Below are positions 8,280-18,971 of a DNA stretch of 64,000 nt, one piece after another; the stretch's first letter is position 1; the number at the start of each line of letters is the position of its first letter. This stretch comes from Naumovozyma dairenensis CBS 421 (taxonomy: Eukaryota; Ascomycota; Saccharomycetes; Saccharomycetales; Saccharomycetaceae): assembly GCF_000227115.2 (NCBI RefSeq), contig NC_016489.1, forward strand, positions 248,001-312,000, read 5' to 3'. The position numbers and the translations under genes are program-made. The notes below the pieces were generated by a model. That model saw only the letters and a program-made list of their open reading frames with translations, was not told the DNA's origin and did no database searches.

Positions 8280-10946
8280 TCATTCAATGTTCAATTCTGT
8301 AATCATATGATCCAGCAATTTATCTTTGAATTTTATGTTGGAAATGGAGTGCTTGATATTCATTTTATATTTTACGATTTCTTGCACATTTTCATCATAA
8401 ATATTAGCTGGTCGGATATCTGATTCATTAATTAAGGTATTCATTGTTTTGTTCAAAGCATGTAATTTTTCACTCATACCAGAAGTTTTGACCGATGCAC
8501 TTTTGCTGAAAATGTACTCCTCCATGTCCTCGTTCAACCACTCAAACGTTACAGATTCTGAATATGCTGCTGTATTACACTTATAGGATAATGCTTTTCT
8601 CAAATCATTAATCTCAGATATCAGATCGACTCTACTGAGTGTTTCACGGTCTACTATTTCTTCATTCAGTTGATTACTTATAATAAGTTGGTATTGGTTG
8701 AGTTTCTCATATTTTAGAGCTTTAGTCGTATTGGTTAATTTCCTCTTCAAATCTCTTATACTTTCCATGTATTTTATCTTTTCATCGTTGATAGTAGAAA
8801 TTTGATTCTTCAATTGACCAATAAGATTTTCTCGTTCTAGGTTTCTCGTATTCTTAACATCAATTAATTGAAGCCGTAGAGTTAACTCCTGTATATACGC
8901 ATCCTTTTCTTTTACTTTCTCCTCAAGAATACTTTTCAGTTCGGTATCGCCAGTAATCTCAAAACGTTTGTCTTTACTTACTTTATTTTGCATGTCTAAC
9001 TGTTTATGAACAGTTGCTGGGTCGGTATGTATTCCAAGATTGATAATAAACTCATTATCCTCCAAGCGGTTAATAATCTTGTTCAAAACCGTAATAACCA
9101 AGCCAAAGTCTATATGACTATATGGCGTAGTGAAAGGGAAGACGAAAATATCAAAAATTTCTCTAATGCACTCATGATTATCTGTATTGTTATCGGAAAA
9201 TTTGTATTCTGACAATTTATCAATGCTGGCTAGCAGACTGTTTGCCTTTAAAGATACTTCTTTACAAAGTTCACTTATGCGTAATAATTTTGCATGTATT
9301 TCTTCTGAGTTCGTTGAGTTTAAAGTGGAATCTAAGTAATCAAACGAAATACATTCGAATATTTCTCTATATATGTTCAATAGAAGAAGGGGATCTTTGT
9401 CGACCGAACTGCTGCTGTTTAAAAATTTGATTGCTGTTTCTATATCGATTGTATCATCTCGAACAAATCCTTCGGCAAATTCACTTAAGTATCGATGGCA
9501 TATGTCAGAAACATGTACCACATATTCTCTAAATAAATCATCTTGAAAAGTTTCCTTAACAGATGTTAATTCTTTCAGTAGAATTAGCATACATTGGATT
9601 CTTTTCTTCTGGTGTATGGAATCTCTTAACTCCTTGTCATTGATATGAGCAAGAAAGTATTGAAGTTTATTCGGCAACAATGCGAGGTTATCTTCTTTGT
9701 TAACCGTAGTTATTTCATGAAATTTTATTAATATGGTATCTTTAAATAATTCTTGTTCAAGATCTGAAATTTTAATGCGTAACTTTGTCAGTTGCATTTT
9801 CAAGTGCTTTTGTTCTTGATCACGTCCCTCGACGTCAATTTCCTTTATTACGTTTTCCAATTGATGTATCCTTTCCTCTTTGGATTCCAGCAGATTCTGT
9901 AAGGTATCTAATTGCTGTTGTAATTTGCTTTCTGAATTTAAATGATCATCGAGAGTAGTATTTTCTTTCGAGCTTAATTTTTCTATTTCATGAGTTAAAG
10001 AATTCACTTGTGAAAGCAATTCATTATTTTGTTCAGTCAAAAAATCAACAATATTTGTAGAATCCTTCTCCGCCATTAATTGTCTTTTTAAATCATTCAA
10101 GATTGTTTTCGAACTTTCCAATTCCTTAGTCAATTGCTCAACTGACTTTTGTAAGCATGAATTCTTGGAGATAAGCTTGGTATTTTCTTCAAGTACCAAT
10201 TCATAATCTTGAAGAGATTCTGTTAGCGATTTTTCCAATTCATTCAGAACGTTTTGTAATAACTTATTCTGTTCAAGTAACGATTGATAATTCTTGTCTT
10301 CATTCTTTTGAGTATTTTCAAATTTAATTGATCGTCTCATTTCCAGTTCTTCTCTCAATGGCTGTAATTCATTTAGTAATTGCTTATTTTCTTCTTGTAG
10401 AACCTGTATCTTTGCAAGAAATTCTTGATTTCGTAAATTCAAATCTTCATCATTCAAAGTCAAAAGTTCAATGGTATCTTGTAATCCTTTAAGTTGCATC
10501 TTCTCACCAAATGACTTCTTCAGTTCCTTTTTCAATACAACAACCTTATTTTGTAAAGCTTGAACAATTTCCCTCAACTTCGTCAACTCATCTTCATCAT
10601 GAGGCTCACCTGTAAGCAATTGAACATTCTCAATTCTAGTAAACAGCCCAGCTTTCGGAGGATAATCAGAAGCCAATTGGAAATACCTAATACCGTCAAT
10701 CGATCCATCATTCTTACCATATTTGGGGTTATCCATATGGATCCCACACCAAATACCGGTGGCGAAATCTGTGGGGCCAATGTATTTTACTATACCTGTA
10801 TAGTCGCCATGTATGTTGTTATTTTCAGGACCTATTTGAACTCTATCATTGACTCTGATTCTGTCATCCATTGACTTGCTCTTGGTTCCATATCTTGCTG
10901 TTTTCTTGCCTGCAAAGTCGCTACTGTTTTTGGGTACTCTTACCAT
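8280..10946 (-). CDS. NIP100: NIP100, p150Glued-like dynactin subunit
   Basis: 888 residues against about 868 in S. cerevisiae Nip100 (YPL174C). The protein is the large dynactin subunit that helps dynein move the nucleus and spindle into the bud neck. A single CAP-Gly domain spans roughly residues 30-112, with the microtubule/EEY-binding signature GKNDG at 77-81 and the aromatic GIWCGIHMDNP before it. Residues 115-400 and 650-790 are heptad-rich coiled coils. One CAP-Gly plus this length fits Nip100 rather than Bik1, which is about half as long. It is divergent from CDC31 with 140 bases between the starts, so the two probably share a promoter region. MRPL40 and COX10 follow after CDC31, as in chromosome XVI order. 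Confidence 0.9.
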   Translation of the reverse strand: MVRVPKNSSDFAGKKTARYGTKSKSMDDRIRVNDRVQIGPENNNIHGDYTGIVKYIGPTDFATGIWCGIHMDNPKYGKNDGSIDGIRYFQLASDYPPKAGLFTRIENVQLLTGEPHDEDELTKLREIVQALQNKVVVLKKELKKSFGEKMQLKGLQDTIELLTLNDEDLNLRNQEFLAKIQVLQEENKQLLNELQPLREELEMRRSIKFENTQKNEDKNYQSLLEQNKLLQNVLNELEKSLTESLQDYELVLEENTKLISKNSCLQKSVEQLTKELESSKTILNDLKRQLMAEKDSTNIVDFLTEQNNELLSQVNSLTHEIEKLSSKENTTLDDHLNSESKLQQQLDTLQNLLESKEERIHQLENVIKEIDVEGRDQEQKHLKMQLTKLRIKISDLEQELFKDTILIKFHEITTVNKEDNLALLPNKLQYFLAHINDKELRDSIHQKKRIQCMLILLKELTSVKETFQDDLFREYVVHVSDICHRYLSEFAEGFVRDDTIDIETAIKFLNSSSSVDKDPLLLLNIYREIFECISFDYLDSTLNSTNSEEIHAKLLRISELCKEVSLKANSLLASIDKLSEYKFSDNNTDNHECIREIFDIFVFPFTTPYSHIDFGLVITVLNKIINRLEDNEFIINLGIHTDPATVHKQLDMQNKVSKDKRFEITGDTELKSILEEKVKEKDAYIQELTLRLQLIDVKNTRNLERENLIGQLKNQISTINDEKIKYMESIRDLKRKLTNTTKALKYEKLNQYQLIISNQLNEEIVDRETLSRVDLISEINDLRKALSYKCNTAAYSESVTFEWLNEDMEEYIFSKSASVKTSGMSEKLHALNKTMNTLINESDIRPANIYDENVQEIVKYKMNIKHSISNIKFKDKLLDHMITELNIE

Positions 10947-11086
10947 ATAACATTCTTACTTTCCTTCGTGAGAAAACAAAAAAGTTCACTAATAAGATGA
11001 CCATGATGATAATGCTGATGAACTTTGAAAGACCTCACCTGTAAGTTTAAAGGGAAGTAGAGATAAGGAATAAGAAGTAGAAGAAG

Positions 11087-11575
11087 ATGGCACAATCCCC
11101 AGTGGGTAATAATGCATACATACCATTCAATGATGAATTGATGGATGAACAAAGACAAGAAATTTACGAAGCATTTTCATTATTTGACATGAACAATGAC
11201 GGGCTATTAGATTATCATGAATTGAAGGTAGCTATGAGAGCATTAGGGTTTGATTTACCCAAGGCAAGGATCCTAGAGATAATTGATGAGTATGATGTCG
11301 ATGGGAGACGTTTGATAAAATATGAAGATTTTTACAGAGTTGTAGGTGAGATGATCTTGAAAAGAGATCCGTTAGACGAGATCAAGCGTGCTTTCAAATT
11401 ATTCGATGATGATGGGACGGGGAAGATTACGTTGAAGAATCTAAGGCGTGTTGCTAAGGAACTAGGAGAGAATCTATCAGAGGTAGAGATGAGCGCCATG
11501 ATTGAAGAGTTTGATCTCGATGGTGATGGAGAGATCAATGAGCAAGAATTCATAGCCATGTGTACAGATAGTTAG
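11087..11575 (+). CDS. CDC31: CDC31, yeast centrin
   Basis: 162 residues, the usual centrin length (161 in S. cerevisiae). Centrin sits at the half-bridge of the spindle pole body, binding Sfi1 and Kar1, and also joins the TREX-2 mRNA export complex. Four EF-hands are present. EF1 at 34-45 ([12 protein letters not shown]) and EF4 at 143-154 ([12 protein letters not shown]) have complete calcium loops. EF2 at about 70-81 is degenerate. EF3 at 107-118 ends in Asn instead of Glu at position 12, as I recall for S. cerevisiae Cdc31. CDC31 is YOR257W in S. cerevisiae, on the sister track of its neighbours NIP100 and MRPL40, so its position here mixes the two tracks. Confidence 0.96.
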   Translation: MAQSPVGNNAYIPFNDELMDEQRQEIYEAFSLFDMNNDGLLDYHELKVAMRALGFDLPKARILEIIDEYDVDGRRLIKYEDFYRVVGEMILKRDPLDEIKRAFKLFDDDGTGKITLKNLRRVAKELGENLSEVEMSAMIEEFDLDGDGEINEQEFIAMCTDS

Positions 11576-11652
11576 ACGAAATAACTTTTTACGGAACCGA
11601 ACAACGACAAGAACATGCTTGCAGATGCCTGGCCCCATCGATCAATAATTGT

Positions 11653-11688
11653 GTTCATGTTCATGTTCATGTTCATGTTCATGTTCAT
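11653..11688 (+). repeat. (GTTCAT)6 hexanucleotide microsatellite
   Basis: Six perfect GTTCAT copies in the CDC31-MRPL40 interval, with a partial seventh. The repeat is open in two opposing frames (Val/Phe/Met-type and Met/Asn-type peptides), which creates spurious reading frames on both strands. Confidence 0.95.
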
Positions 11689-11903
11689 GTTTGTTATCTT
11701 AATCACAACTAACAGTAGTGCGAAATTGGCAAACCGCAAACCGCGAAGGGAAGAACAAACAACAACTACTCTGATAAAGCAAGAAGAAGCAAGTCTAGTC
11801 CTACGAATATATAACAAAGTAATCATTATACCTTCTGTATTCTAAATAGATAAATTCAATAAATAATACTAATTTGACAATAGCACACATCAACCACACA
11901 ACA

Positions 11904-12815
11904 ATGTCTTCGAAGTATGCCTACGAACAACTCTCTAAAGCAGGAGCAAGGGTAGCGGAAAGAGCTACAAAGGTACCTAGGCATTTACAACCACGTCTTC
12001 AAAAGATAATGGAGAGAGGAACTCCTCAATTCAGACGTGGTAATCTCCCACACGTTCGTGATGAGGAACGATTTGATTCTGAGAAACAATGGAGGTTCCT
12101 TGTTGGAGATCGAGTCGTTATCACAAAGGGAAAATTGAAAGGTACAGTTACTACCATAAGGATGCATGATAGGAGTACCAATGGATATATATTGGGACCT
12201 GGTGGTCCTACGAGGAAAGTCCCTGTTCCTAAGACACTTTGGTCAGAGGGACAAACTACGCATATTGTGGAGATGCCTCAAATTATGAAACGTAAAGATT
12301 TAAAATTGGTGGCAGATATTGAAGATCCCAAGACTGGTAATTTGAAAACCGTTGCTGTAAGAGATTTAGTATTTAGAGGTGGGTATTACGATGAAAACTA
12401 TAAAAAGGTTATGCCCTACAGGTACGTTGCAGGTGAACAAGGTCTTATTGTGCCCTGGCCTAAACCAGAAGTTGTTCCAGATGGTGAATTGGGGACCACT
12501 CCTGAGAATGTTAGGGAACAAACATTCTGGGCAGATTCTTATGTTAGGAATCCAATACCTAATGCAGCTTTGTTGACTATAAGAAATCCAAATTCTAAAT
12601 TTAGGAAAGGTACATTGAAGTTAAAGGATTTGGCGAGATTGGTTGCTCCTGAAATGCCATTGACACCAGAAAGGAAAGAATATTTACGTAAAGAAAAGGA
12701 ATTGAAGGCGAAGAATAAGAACATATTGGAAAGGCCTGCATTAAGCTTGGAAGATATGCAAATGATCGATAATAGAATAAAAGATCATTTAGAGAAACAA
12801 TCACGCACAGTGTAA
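11904..12815 (+). CDS. MRPL40: MRPL40, mitochondrial large-subunit ribosomal protein uL24m
   Basis: 303 residues against 297 in S. cerevisiae (YPL173W). A KOW-type segment lies around residues 55-85 (FLVGDRVVITKGKLKGTV), followed by the fungal extension with VPVPKTLWSEGQTTHIVEMP and PYRYVAGEQGLIVPWPKPE. The C-terminal block PEMPLTPERKEYLRKEKEL is conserved in the family. The N-terminus is basic, consistent with mitochondrial import. The frame extends upstream to a TTG at 11874, but the ATG at 11904 in an ACAATG context matches the homologous start. Convergent with COX10. Confidence 0.94.
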   Translation: MSSKYAYEQLSKAGARVAERATKVPRHLQPRLQKIMERGTPQFRRGNLPHVRDEERFDSEKQWRFLVGDRVVITKGKLKGTVTTIRMHDRSTNGYILGPGGPTRKVPVPKTLWSEGQTTHIVEMPQIMKRKDLKLVADIEDPKTGNLKTVAVRDLVFRGGYYDENYKKVMPYRYVAGEQGLIVPWPKPEVVPDGELGTTPENVREQTFWADSYVRNPIPNAALLTIRNPNSKFRKGTLKLKDLARLVAPEMPLTPERKEYLRKEKELKAKNKNILERPALSLEDMQMIDNRIKDHLEKQSRTV

Positions 12816-13110
12816 ATTGGTTACCATACATAGACTTGTAAATAAAATGAGTACATTTTTACTCCTCCAACTTTTTATAAAATATTCAAATACATCCTCA
12901 GGAAGCTGAAGAAACACTTAAAAAAAGACTTTAAAGAAAGTTTTTAATTGGTGTGTAATTAATTATTATCTACATGATTATTTGTTTCCACAAAAATATA
13001 AACATAGAATACCGGATTCTTATGTCTTGACTGGAACAAAATAAAATAAATATAACTTATTTTATATATACATTTTGTGTTGGTATGGTTTTTCCCGCTG
13101 GCATATTAGT

Positions 13111-14472
13111 TTAATTTAATTTTTTACCAGTAGAGTTATTATTTTTATTTTCATCAAATAACCAATCCCATCTTCCCTTTTTATGAAGTATAGCCAATAA
13201 TAGTACAACAGGTAATTGTAAGACACTAGTCATCGAAAGTTTCCTTGCATAAACATTAGCCATAGAAATCCCCTTATTAAACTTGGTCTTATCTTTCAAA
13301 TATTCCTTAGAATAATTCAATCTTTGTTGCCAATAAAACTTAAAAGCCCAATAAGATAACCAAGCATTAACTATTGCCGAATCAAATTGATAATACCAAT
13401 CTGTTATATTAAAATAAGACAATCCAAAACATAAAGGAAACATCAATAAAGTATACCTTAAAGCCACTCTTGCATTTAATTTAGGATTCTTCCATGCAGT
13501 CATAACATACCCTGCATTCTTATATTCATTCCTTACATTATGACTCAAGGCATTAAAATGAGGGAATTGCCATGCATACAATAAAGTAGCAAGGACCCAA
13601 GCTCCCGGATGACTCAAAGGACTAGCAGCAGCCCAACCCATTAATGGTGGTAATGCCCCAACAAGAGCTCCAATCCACGTATTAATGATATGCTTTCTTT
13701 TCAAAGAAGTATAAATCCATGAATAAAGGACAATATTAGAAGCACCCAATGAAGCAACCAAGGGGTTCACCCCGGCGTATAAGATTGTTGTTCCAAGGAA
13801 TCCCATGACTCCAGCAAACTGATATGCCTGTGTGGGAGTGATTAACCCTCTTACTACTGGTCTGTTATGTGTTCTTGTCATTTGTCTGTCGTATTCTGGT
13901 TCTCTACCCATGTTGATTGCATTTGCTGCACCAGAACACATTGTTGTTCCGATGGTTAGACATGTTAATTGGGTTATTGTAGCTGGGTACGGGGATAATG
14001 CGTACGAACAAATAGCACTTAGCATGACTAGGATAGTTAATCTTGGTTTTGTCAATTGTAAATACGGATCTATGATTCTCTTTTGGATAGAGTGAGTTGA
14101 AGAAGCTGATATGGAACGTTCTAACTTTCTTGTTCGAGGATCTACGGGTTTTACGTTGAATGGGATCGCGGCAGTATTAACTACTGGTGTTCCTGTCGTA
14201 GTTGATTCATCTGGTGTTATGTCGTCTGTACATCTTAACGAATTCGTTGCCTTTTCTGCGAGGGATTCTAACCTTTGCTTTTGAAATATCAAATTGGATG
14301 TGAATTCAATTGGTTTTGTGCTAACGTGAACATTCAATTTTTTTTGATTTGTAGTGATGTTACGAGTGGGAACGTATGAAAAACGACAAGTTATTCGACA
14401 ATTGAGAGAGCTTAATGCCACGTTTCTTATGAGAATATTCCTCTGATAAGGAAGGAATTGGAAAGAAGACAT
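13111..14472 (-). CDS. COX10: COX10, protoheme IX farnesyltransferase
   Basis: 453 residues against 462 in S. cerevisiae (YPL172C). The enzyme attaches farnesyl to protoheme to make heme O, the first step to heme A for cytochrome oxidase, in the inner mitochondrial membrane. A basic, Asn/Arg/Thr-rich presequence of about 40 residues precedes the UbiA-type prenyltransferase fold. Its first helix begins at PYLQLTKPRLTILVMLSAIC. The active-site motif NMGREPEYDRQMTRTHNRP is at residues 187-205. Further helices include VNPLVASLGASNIVLYSWIY and WIGALVGALPPLMGWAAA. Convergent with MRPL40, which is also its neighbour in S. cerevisiae. Confidence 0.96.
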   Translation of the reverse strand: MSSFQFLPYQRNILIRNVALSSLNCRITCRFSYVPTRNITTNQKKLNVHVSTKPIEFTSNLIFQKQRLESLAEKATNSLRCTDDITPDESTTTGTPVVNTAAIPFNVKPVDPRTRKLERSISASSTHSIQKRIIDPYLQLTKPRLTILVMLSAICSYALSPYPATITQLTCLTIGTTMCSGAANAINMGREPEYDRQMTRTHNRPVVRGLITPTQAYQFAGVMGFLGTTILYAGVNPLVASLGASNIVLYSWIYTSLKRKHIINTWIGALVGALPPLMGWAAASPLSHPGAWVLATLLYAWQFPHFNALSHNVRNEYKNAGYVMTAWKNPKLNARVALRYTLLMFPLCFGLSYFNITDWYYQFDSAIVNAWLSYWAFKFYWQQRLNYSKEYLKDKTKFNKGISMANVYARKLSMTSVLQLPVVLLLAILHKKGRWDWLFDENKNNNSTGKKLN

Positions 14473-14932
14473 TCAAAAAAACAAACTCGGAAAAGTATGC
14501 AAAATGCTTGTCTTTTTTCGAAGGGAATAATTAATATTTCTTAATATTACGAGGGCAACTCTATTATATGTATAGTAAGTGTTTCAAAAAATGACTGTTC
14601 CGTCTCTTGTCATATGGCTGACAAATCAGACTTTGTAACTGAATGACTTTCAAAACAATTGATAAATGTAGACTATATATAACGGTTACCTGTTTGGAAA
14701 GAAAAGAAGGGCCCCTTCCTTTATTTCTTCCTCGGCCAAACTCCGCGAACAGAGAAATATATATTATTAGTTATATAATGAAATGAGAGGGAACTTGGAA
14801 GGACATGGAAGAAAAGTGGGCACTCCCACTGGCAGAAACCGCTTACTGTTAGACTCTTTCCGTTGTGTATACACTTGCGTAAATTTTATTATATTGTATT
14901 AGACTATATGATTATATGGAACAGACAAAATA
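14473..14932. other. Intergenic between RPN8 (3') and COX10 (5')
   Basis: 460 bases. A/T-rich with TATATA runs near 14676 and 14757 and a short GC patch near 14710-14750. No gene or RNA recognised. Confidence 0.5.
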
Positions 14933-16003
14933 TCATGCACTCTTTTTGCTCTTGATAGAATCTACTTCAGCTTCCTTCTTCGTGGCTTCCTTCTTTTTCA
15001 TCTTCTTCTTCTCCTCTTCGTCCTTTCTCTTCTGTTCCTTTTCTTGAGCCTCCTTCTCTTGCAACTTCTTATTCTGTATCTTATTTTCAATTAAGTCATC
15101 GAATGCAATGATAGCCCTAACAAGATTACTTATATATATCATCATCAATTCATCGTTTGTCTTTACAGTTAAAGCCTTCTGCAAGTTATTAGAAGAGTCG
15201 ATCACATCTTGTCCTATACTACTACTATTACCCTTCTTCTTATTACCTTTAACCATTTCATCTTCATCTGGCACACCCAAATTAGGTAACAAGTTAAAGA
15301 CATCTTGTAATTTACCCAATATAGTATGGTTCACAGGTAATTCGTTATTCGTTACTTTAGCCAAATAATTAGCAATATCATTCAATTTACTTTGTAATCC
15401 TTTTAATGATTTCAGTTGATTAGTTAATCTAATAGATAGCCCACCTGCAGCTTGATCACGAACATCTCTCAACAAATGTTCCACACCAATCTCTTCCGCT
15501 TCTTCCGCTTCAATATCACAAGGCAAATGCAAGAAAGTCTTCTCAGTCGATGTACCATCATCTTTAATTTGTTCCACCGCCATATACGCATCAGTAGGCA
15601 ATCCGACCCCCTGTTGTTTAGCATCCACGATCAACAACAAAGGATCCGAATCACACGAATAACTTCTAAACAATTCATTAATTTTCAAATCAGATGCTTT
15701 CAATTTAGGACCACTATGATACCACCCAATCAATTTCTCCTTTGCGTTGATCTTCTTACACATCTCATTCATGTTCTCGATATAATTATGATCTAAGAAC
15801 CATACGTCTGGATTTTTCTCATCTTCTTCAAAAGGTAATGCGAAGGAATTGGTCACTTTGATAGTGGATGTGGAGGAATCACCTAGAATGACACCAAGGA
15901 CTCTTTTGCCTTCCTTTGTGTGGGTACGTTTGTAATGGTCCAGGACGGATAGTAATACTAGTGGAGCAATTGTCACTTTTTCATGGGATAATGTTCCTGA
16001 CAT
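14933..16003 (-). CDS. RPN8: RPN8, 26S proteasome lid subunit
   Basis: 356 residues against 338 in S. cerevisiae (YOR261C). Rpn8 is the non-catalytic MPN partner of the deubiquitinase Rpn11 in the proteasome lid. The MPN domain covers about residues 8-140. The stretch [18 protein letters not shown] from residue 93 lacks the HxH...D zinc ligands of a JAMM site, as expected for Rpn8. A C-terminal helix pair for lid assembly ends in a very Lys/Glu-rich tail (about 310-356). An exact PACE element for the proteasome activator Rpn4 lies 124-132 bases upstream, and a Reb1 site lies further up. Confidence 0.95.
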   Translation of the reverse strand: MSGTLSHEKVTIAPLVLLSVLDHYKRTHTKEGKRVLGVILGDSSTSTIKVTNSFALPFEEDEKNPDVWFLDHNYIENMNEMCKKINAKEKLIGWYHSGPKLKASDLKINELFRSYSCDSDPLLLIVDAKQQGVGLPTDAYMAVEQIKDDGTSTEKTFLHLPCDIEAEEAEEIGVEHLLRDVRDQAAGGLSIRLTNQLKSLKGLQSKLNDIANYLAKVTNNELPVNHTILGKLQDVFNLLPNLGVPDEDEMVKGNKKKGNSSSIGQDVIDSSNNLQKALTVKTNDELMMIYISNLVRAIIAFDDLIENKIQNKKLQEKEAQEKEQKRKDEEEKKKMKKKEATKKEAEVDSIKSKKSA

Positions 16004-16126
16004 GTTTTGCAGTTATTGATTGGGTATGTATGTATGAGTATGTGTCTTCAATAATAGTCGGAAAGGGGTCTTGATGCTTTGTTTGACTGCTGGTCACTAA
16101 CAAGCTCTTATTCTTTCTCTTTAAGT

Positions 16127-16135
16127 TTTGCCACC
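16127..16135 (-). promoter_or_regulatory. PACE element (Rpn4 site) of RPN8
   Basis: The plus strand reads TTTGCCACC, so the gene strand reads GGTGGCAAA. This is the exact consensus of the proteasome-associated control element. It lies 124-132 bases upstream of the RPN8 ATG, the usual distance. Rpn4 control of RPN8 is inferred. Confidence 0.9.
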
Positions 16136-16227
16136 TTTTAGATTCCAACTTTCAGCTTAAAGGTTTAGACGTACATAAAAGCATTATACGTATAGATATT
16201 TGACAAAATAATTTTTATGCGGTAAAG

Positions 16228-16235
16228 CCGGGTAA
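16228..16235. promoter_or_regulatory. Reb1-type site upstream of RPN8
   Basis: CCGGGTAA is the exact Reb1 core (TTACCCGG in reverse). It lies about 225 bases upstream of the RPN8 start and within 150 bases of the HRK1 stop. Reb1 often clears nucleosomes or ends transcription at such places. Confidence 0.6.
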
Positions 16236-16376
16236 CGGTAAGAGAGTGACACTGTCGCTGCTATGGTATAGAAAAAGTACAGCTTCTAAAAGATTGAGAG
16301 AATATATATATATATAGAATGATGAATTGTTATGCAAAAATAATTTTCTTGTTTCTTTCCTAGGAGATTTTTGAAA

Positions 16377-18527
16377 TCATGAGGAATCCCTTACCGGCTC
16401 TGTTGCATCACTAGATGACCCTTGAGAAGAAGCCGGGCCAGGCAAAATATGGTGATGTCCAGATGCTCTAATGTATGAATTATCTTTCAAACTTGACCTA
16501 CAATACGGAATGTTTCTAAACCATTTATCATGTAATAAATCACTTATTGTGGCTCTTTCATCTGGATTCACTTTTAACATTCGTGAAATTATTGGTCTTG
16601 ATGCATGAGGTAACCTTCTCATCACTCTATATTGACCATATTTAGAACAATCATTATGTGTACTTTTTCTAGGTAACGTTGTATTTGTGGAATATGAATG
16701 GCGCAATTTTATTCTTACTAATTGTTCTTGTAGGGGTTGTGATTGTGACGCTATTGGTGATGATGATCTAGTGTTTGATTGTTGGTGTTGCCTTTTGATG
16801 AGGATTTTTTTCTCTTTCATTAATTCTTCATGCTTCTTAGCAGATTCTACATAATCATGTTTTTCTGCCAAATCCTCTCTACAATAAAATTCAAAATTTC
16901 GATCTTGATCCACTTGAGGAATCTTCCATGGGAATTTCTTTAACATTAATGCATAAAATATTATACCTAATGACCAGACATCAACAAGTGAAGCATTATA
17001 ACCTGGAGTTTCTGAATTAAACACTTCTGGTGCTAAATATGGATCACTCCCAACAATACTTTGGGACAAGATCACTTCATAACCCTCCTCCTCATGTTGT
17101 TCATCTGGAAGATACATATGTGATTTTTTGGTTTTAGTTTTAAAAATTGTTGCACTACCGAAGTCTATAATTTTCAAAATACCATGTTCATTCATGACAC
17201 AATTATCTAATTTCAAATCTCTATGGCTTATCCCCAGGGAATGTAAATAATTCACACCCAATGCCAATTGTTTAAAACTACAAAATAATTCTCTTCTTGA
17301 CATTTTATGTTCATCAGACATCACCACGTTGAAGAAATCGAATGGACAATATTCCATAATTTGTGATAATTCATACTTACTACTACTACTACTACTATTA
17401 GCATTGTTTACGAACAAATCATACGTTTGAATCACGTTAGGATGGATTAAATGAGAACTTATGAGGAATTCCGAAATACATCGTTTTTGATATTCTAATT
17501 TGGTTTCATTTTCAATTCTATATTTGAATGTTTTCAATGCGTAATGTTGTAACGTACTGCGGTTTGTTAATTGGATTACTGTACCGTTTGCACCTGTCCC
17601 CAAATGTTTTGTGAATGTACCATATTTTTCTTCTAAATATTTTAGATCATGATATATTACGATACGATTCTTAGTAAATCTTGGAAATTGTTTTGTAGTA
17701 GTGGATGTTGGTTGTAATAAATTTTTCAAATGTTCATTAAGTTCATACAGTGGTGATTCCTTAAATGATGCTGAATGTTGTTGCTCCTGTTTATATTTAT
17801 GTGATTTCTTCCTCGTTTTCGGTATGGCAGGGTTAAAGAACCTTTTCAAGTCCAGTAAAGAACCTGATGAATTCAGTTTAGTAGATGAATCTGTTTCATT
17901 AGCATCCTCTTCTTCATCAGATGATATGGATGGTACTGTCGATTGGTTAGAAAGAAATGATGATCTTGATCTTGACCTTGACCTTGACCTTGATTTGGAG
18001 AATATGGATTTATTCCTTGATCTACCTCTTGAAGTTGCACTGTTAATTGATTTATCGTCTCTAAATGAAACCCTCTCTTCAGATCTACCTCTACGAGTCA
18101 ATATATTATTCTTTGTAGAGGAATTTTTAGAACGAGCTGATATGAATGAATTTGAACTAAAGGCTTCTCTAAGAGATGGTCTTTTAGGTCTATATTCAGT
18201 GTCCTCAACTTTATTGTGTGTATCTTCGTTCATTACTTTGTTTTTAACTTCTTCATTACTGAAAACATTTTCATCAAATTGAATATGTCCGTGTAATTGA
18301 TTTAACGGTGTATGATTCTTCTCTTCTTCGATAGGATTACTGCTAGAAGAGATATTTTGATTCGAAGTTTTCTCGAGCACTCCATCATTTGTAGATGGGT
18401 GTACATTATGTGGAGCATGGATATCCTTTAAATGAGGAACCTGTTTTTCTTTATTCTTATTTTTAGTTTTAGTTTTATTATGCTTATTCTTAGAGGAGAA
18501 AAACGTGGATTGTAATAATTTTTGCAT
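16377..18527 (-). CDS. HRK1: HRK1-like Ser/Thr kinase of the Npr1/Hal5 family
   Basis: 716 residues. The N-terminal 290 residues are low-complexity and basic/Ser-rich, with an RS run at about 179-189 and the short conserved SSGSLLDLKRFF motif at 220-231. The kinase domain runs from about 295 to 680, with a large loop after the APE. GTGANG is at 310-315, the VAIK lysine is K332, HRDLKLDN starts at 435, DFG is at 455-457 and DPYLAPE ends at 501, so it should be active. This fungal family controls plasma-membrane transporters such as Pma1 and Trk1. HRK1 (YOR267C) is chosen because it lies a few genes from RPN8 in S. cerevisiae with the same relative orientation. SAT4 or another family member is the alternative. 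Confidence 0.78.
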   Translation of the reverse strand: MQKLLQSTFFSSKNKHNKTKTKNKNKEKQVPHLKDIHAPHNVHPSTNDGVLEKTSNQNISSSSNPIEEEKNHTPLNQLHGHIQFDENVFSNEEVKNKVMNEDTHNKVEDTEYRPKRPSLREAFSSNSFISARSKNSSTKNNILTRRGRSEERVSFRDDKSINSATSRGRSRNKSIFSKSRSRSRSRSRSSFLSNQSTVPSISSDEEEDANETDSSTKLNSSGSLLDLKRFFNPAIPKTRKKSHKYKQEQQHSASFKESPLYELNEHLKNLLQPTSTTTKQFPRFTKNRIVIYHDLKYLEEKYGTFTKHLGTGANGTVIQLTNRSTLQHYALKTFKYRIENETKLEYQKRCISEFLISSHLIHPNVIQTYDLFVNNANSSSSSSKYELSQIMEYCPFDFFNVVMSDEHKMSRRELFCSFKQLALGVNYLHSLGISHRDLKLDNCVMNEHGILKIIDFGSATIFKTKTKKSHMYLPDEQHEEEGYEVILSQSIVGSDPYLAPEVFNSETPGYNASLVDVWSLGIIFYALMLKKFPWKIPQVDQDRNFEFYCREDLAEKHDYVESAKKHEELMKEKKILIKRQHQQSNTRSSSPIASQSQPLQEQLVRIKLRHSYSTNTTLPRKSTHNDCSKYGQYRVMRRLPHASRPIISRMLKVNPDERATISDLLHDKWFRNIPYCRSSLKDNSYIRASGHHHILPGPASSQGSSSDATEPVRDSS

Positions 18528-18893
18528 TTCTATGTTACGAATGGTACCTTTACGGTTATTTGGTTTTATTGTATCAACGAATGTGAAAATGCCTTTAGGT
18601 ATTTTCTAATGTTATGCTCCTCGTGACTTCTGTTTGAATCAGTATATCACTCACTGTCTAAAATATATTCCTTCGAGATGTTACAAATAGAACTGCGAGA
18701 TCTTGAAATAATCGATACGCAGAGGGAAGGACAATCAATTAGAAATAAGAAAGAAATATATATGGTTGATTCAATAGATTCATGGATCAAAGGTACCCTT
18801 AGTTCATTCTTACCTCTTCAAATATTTAATGGTATAGTACTAGTATCGCATTTAGTCTACTTGTAAAGTACGCCACCCACCTCCTGTCCCCTC

Positions 18894-18918
18894 CCCTGCC
18901 CTGCCCTGCCCTGCCCTG
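18894..18918 (+). repeat. (CCCTG)5 tandem repeat
   Basis: Five perfect CCCTG copies followed by CCCTT, inside a C-rich stretch that is unusual for this AT-rich window. Confidence 0.95.
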
Positions 18919-18971
18919 CCCTTAGCCCCCCTGGCGAAACTCCGTCTACTTCCTGTTATTGTGGAGAGATA

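Noticed and set aside
11572..11845. Opposing short frames over the GTTCAT repeat
   Set aside because: Open only because the hexanucleotide repeat has no stop in those phases; low-complexity peptides.
13832..14095. 87-codon plus-strand frame inside COX10
   Set aside because: Antisense shadow of a conserved membrane protein; hydrophobic only because COX10 is.
17701..18282. 193-codon plus-strand open frame
   Set aside because: Lies fully inside HRK1 in the opposite direction. Its Asp/Leu repeats are the reverse reading of the RS repeat; no independent support.
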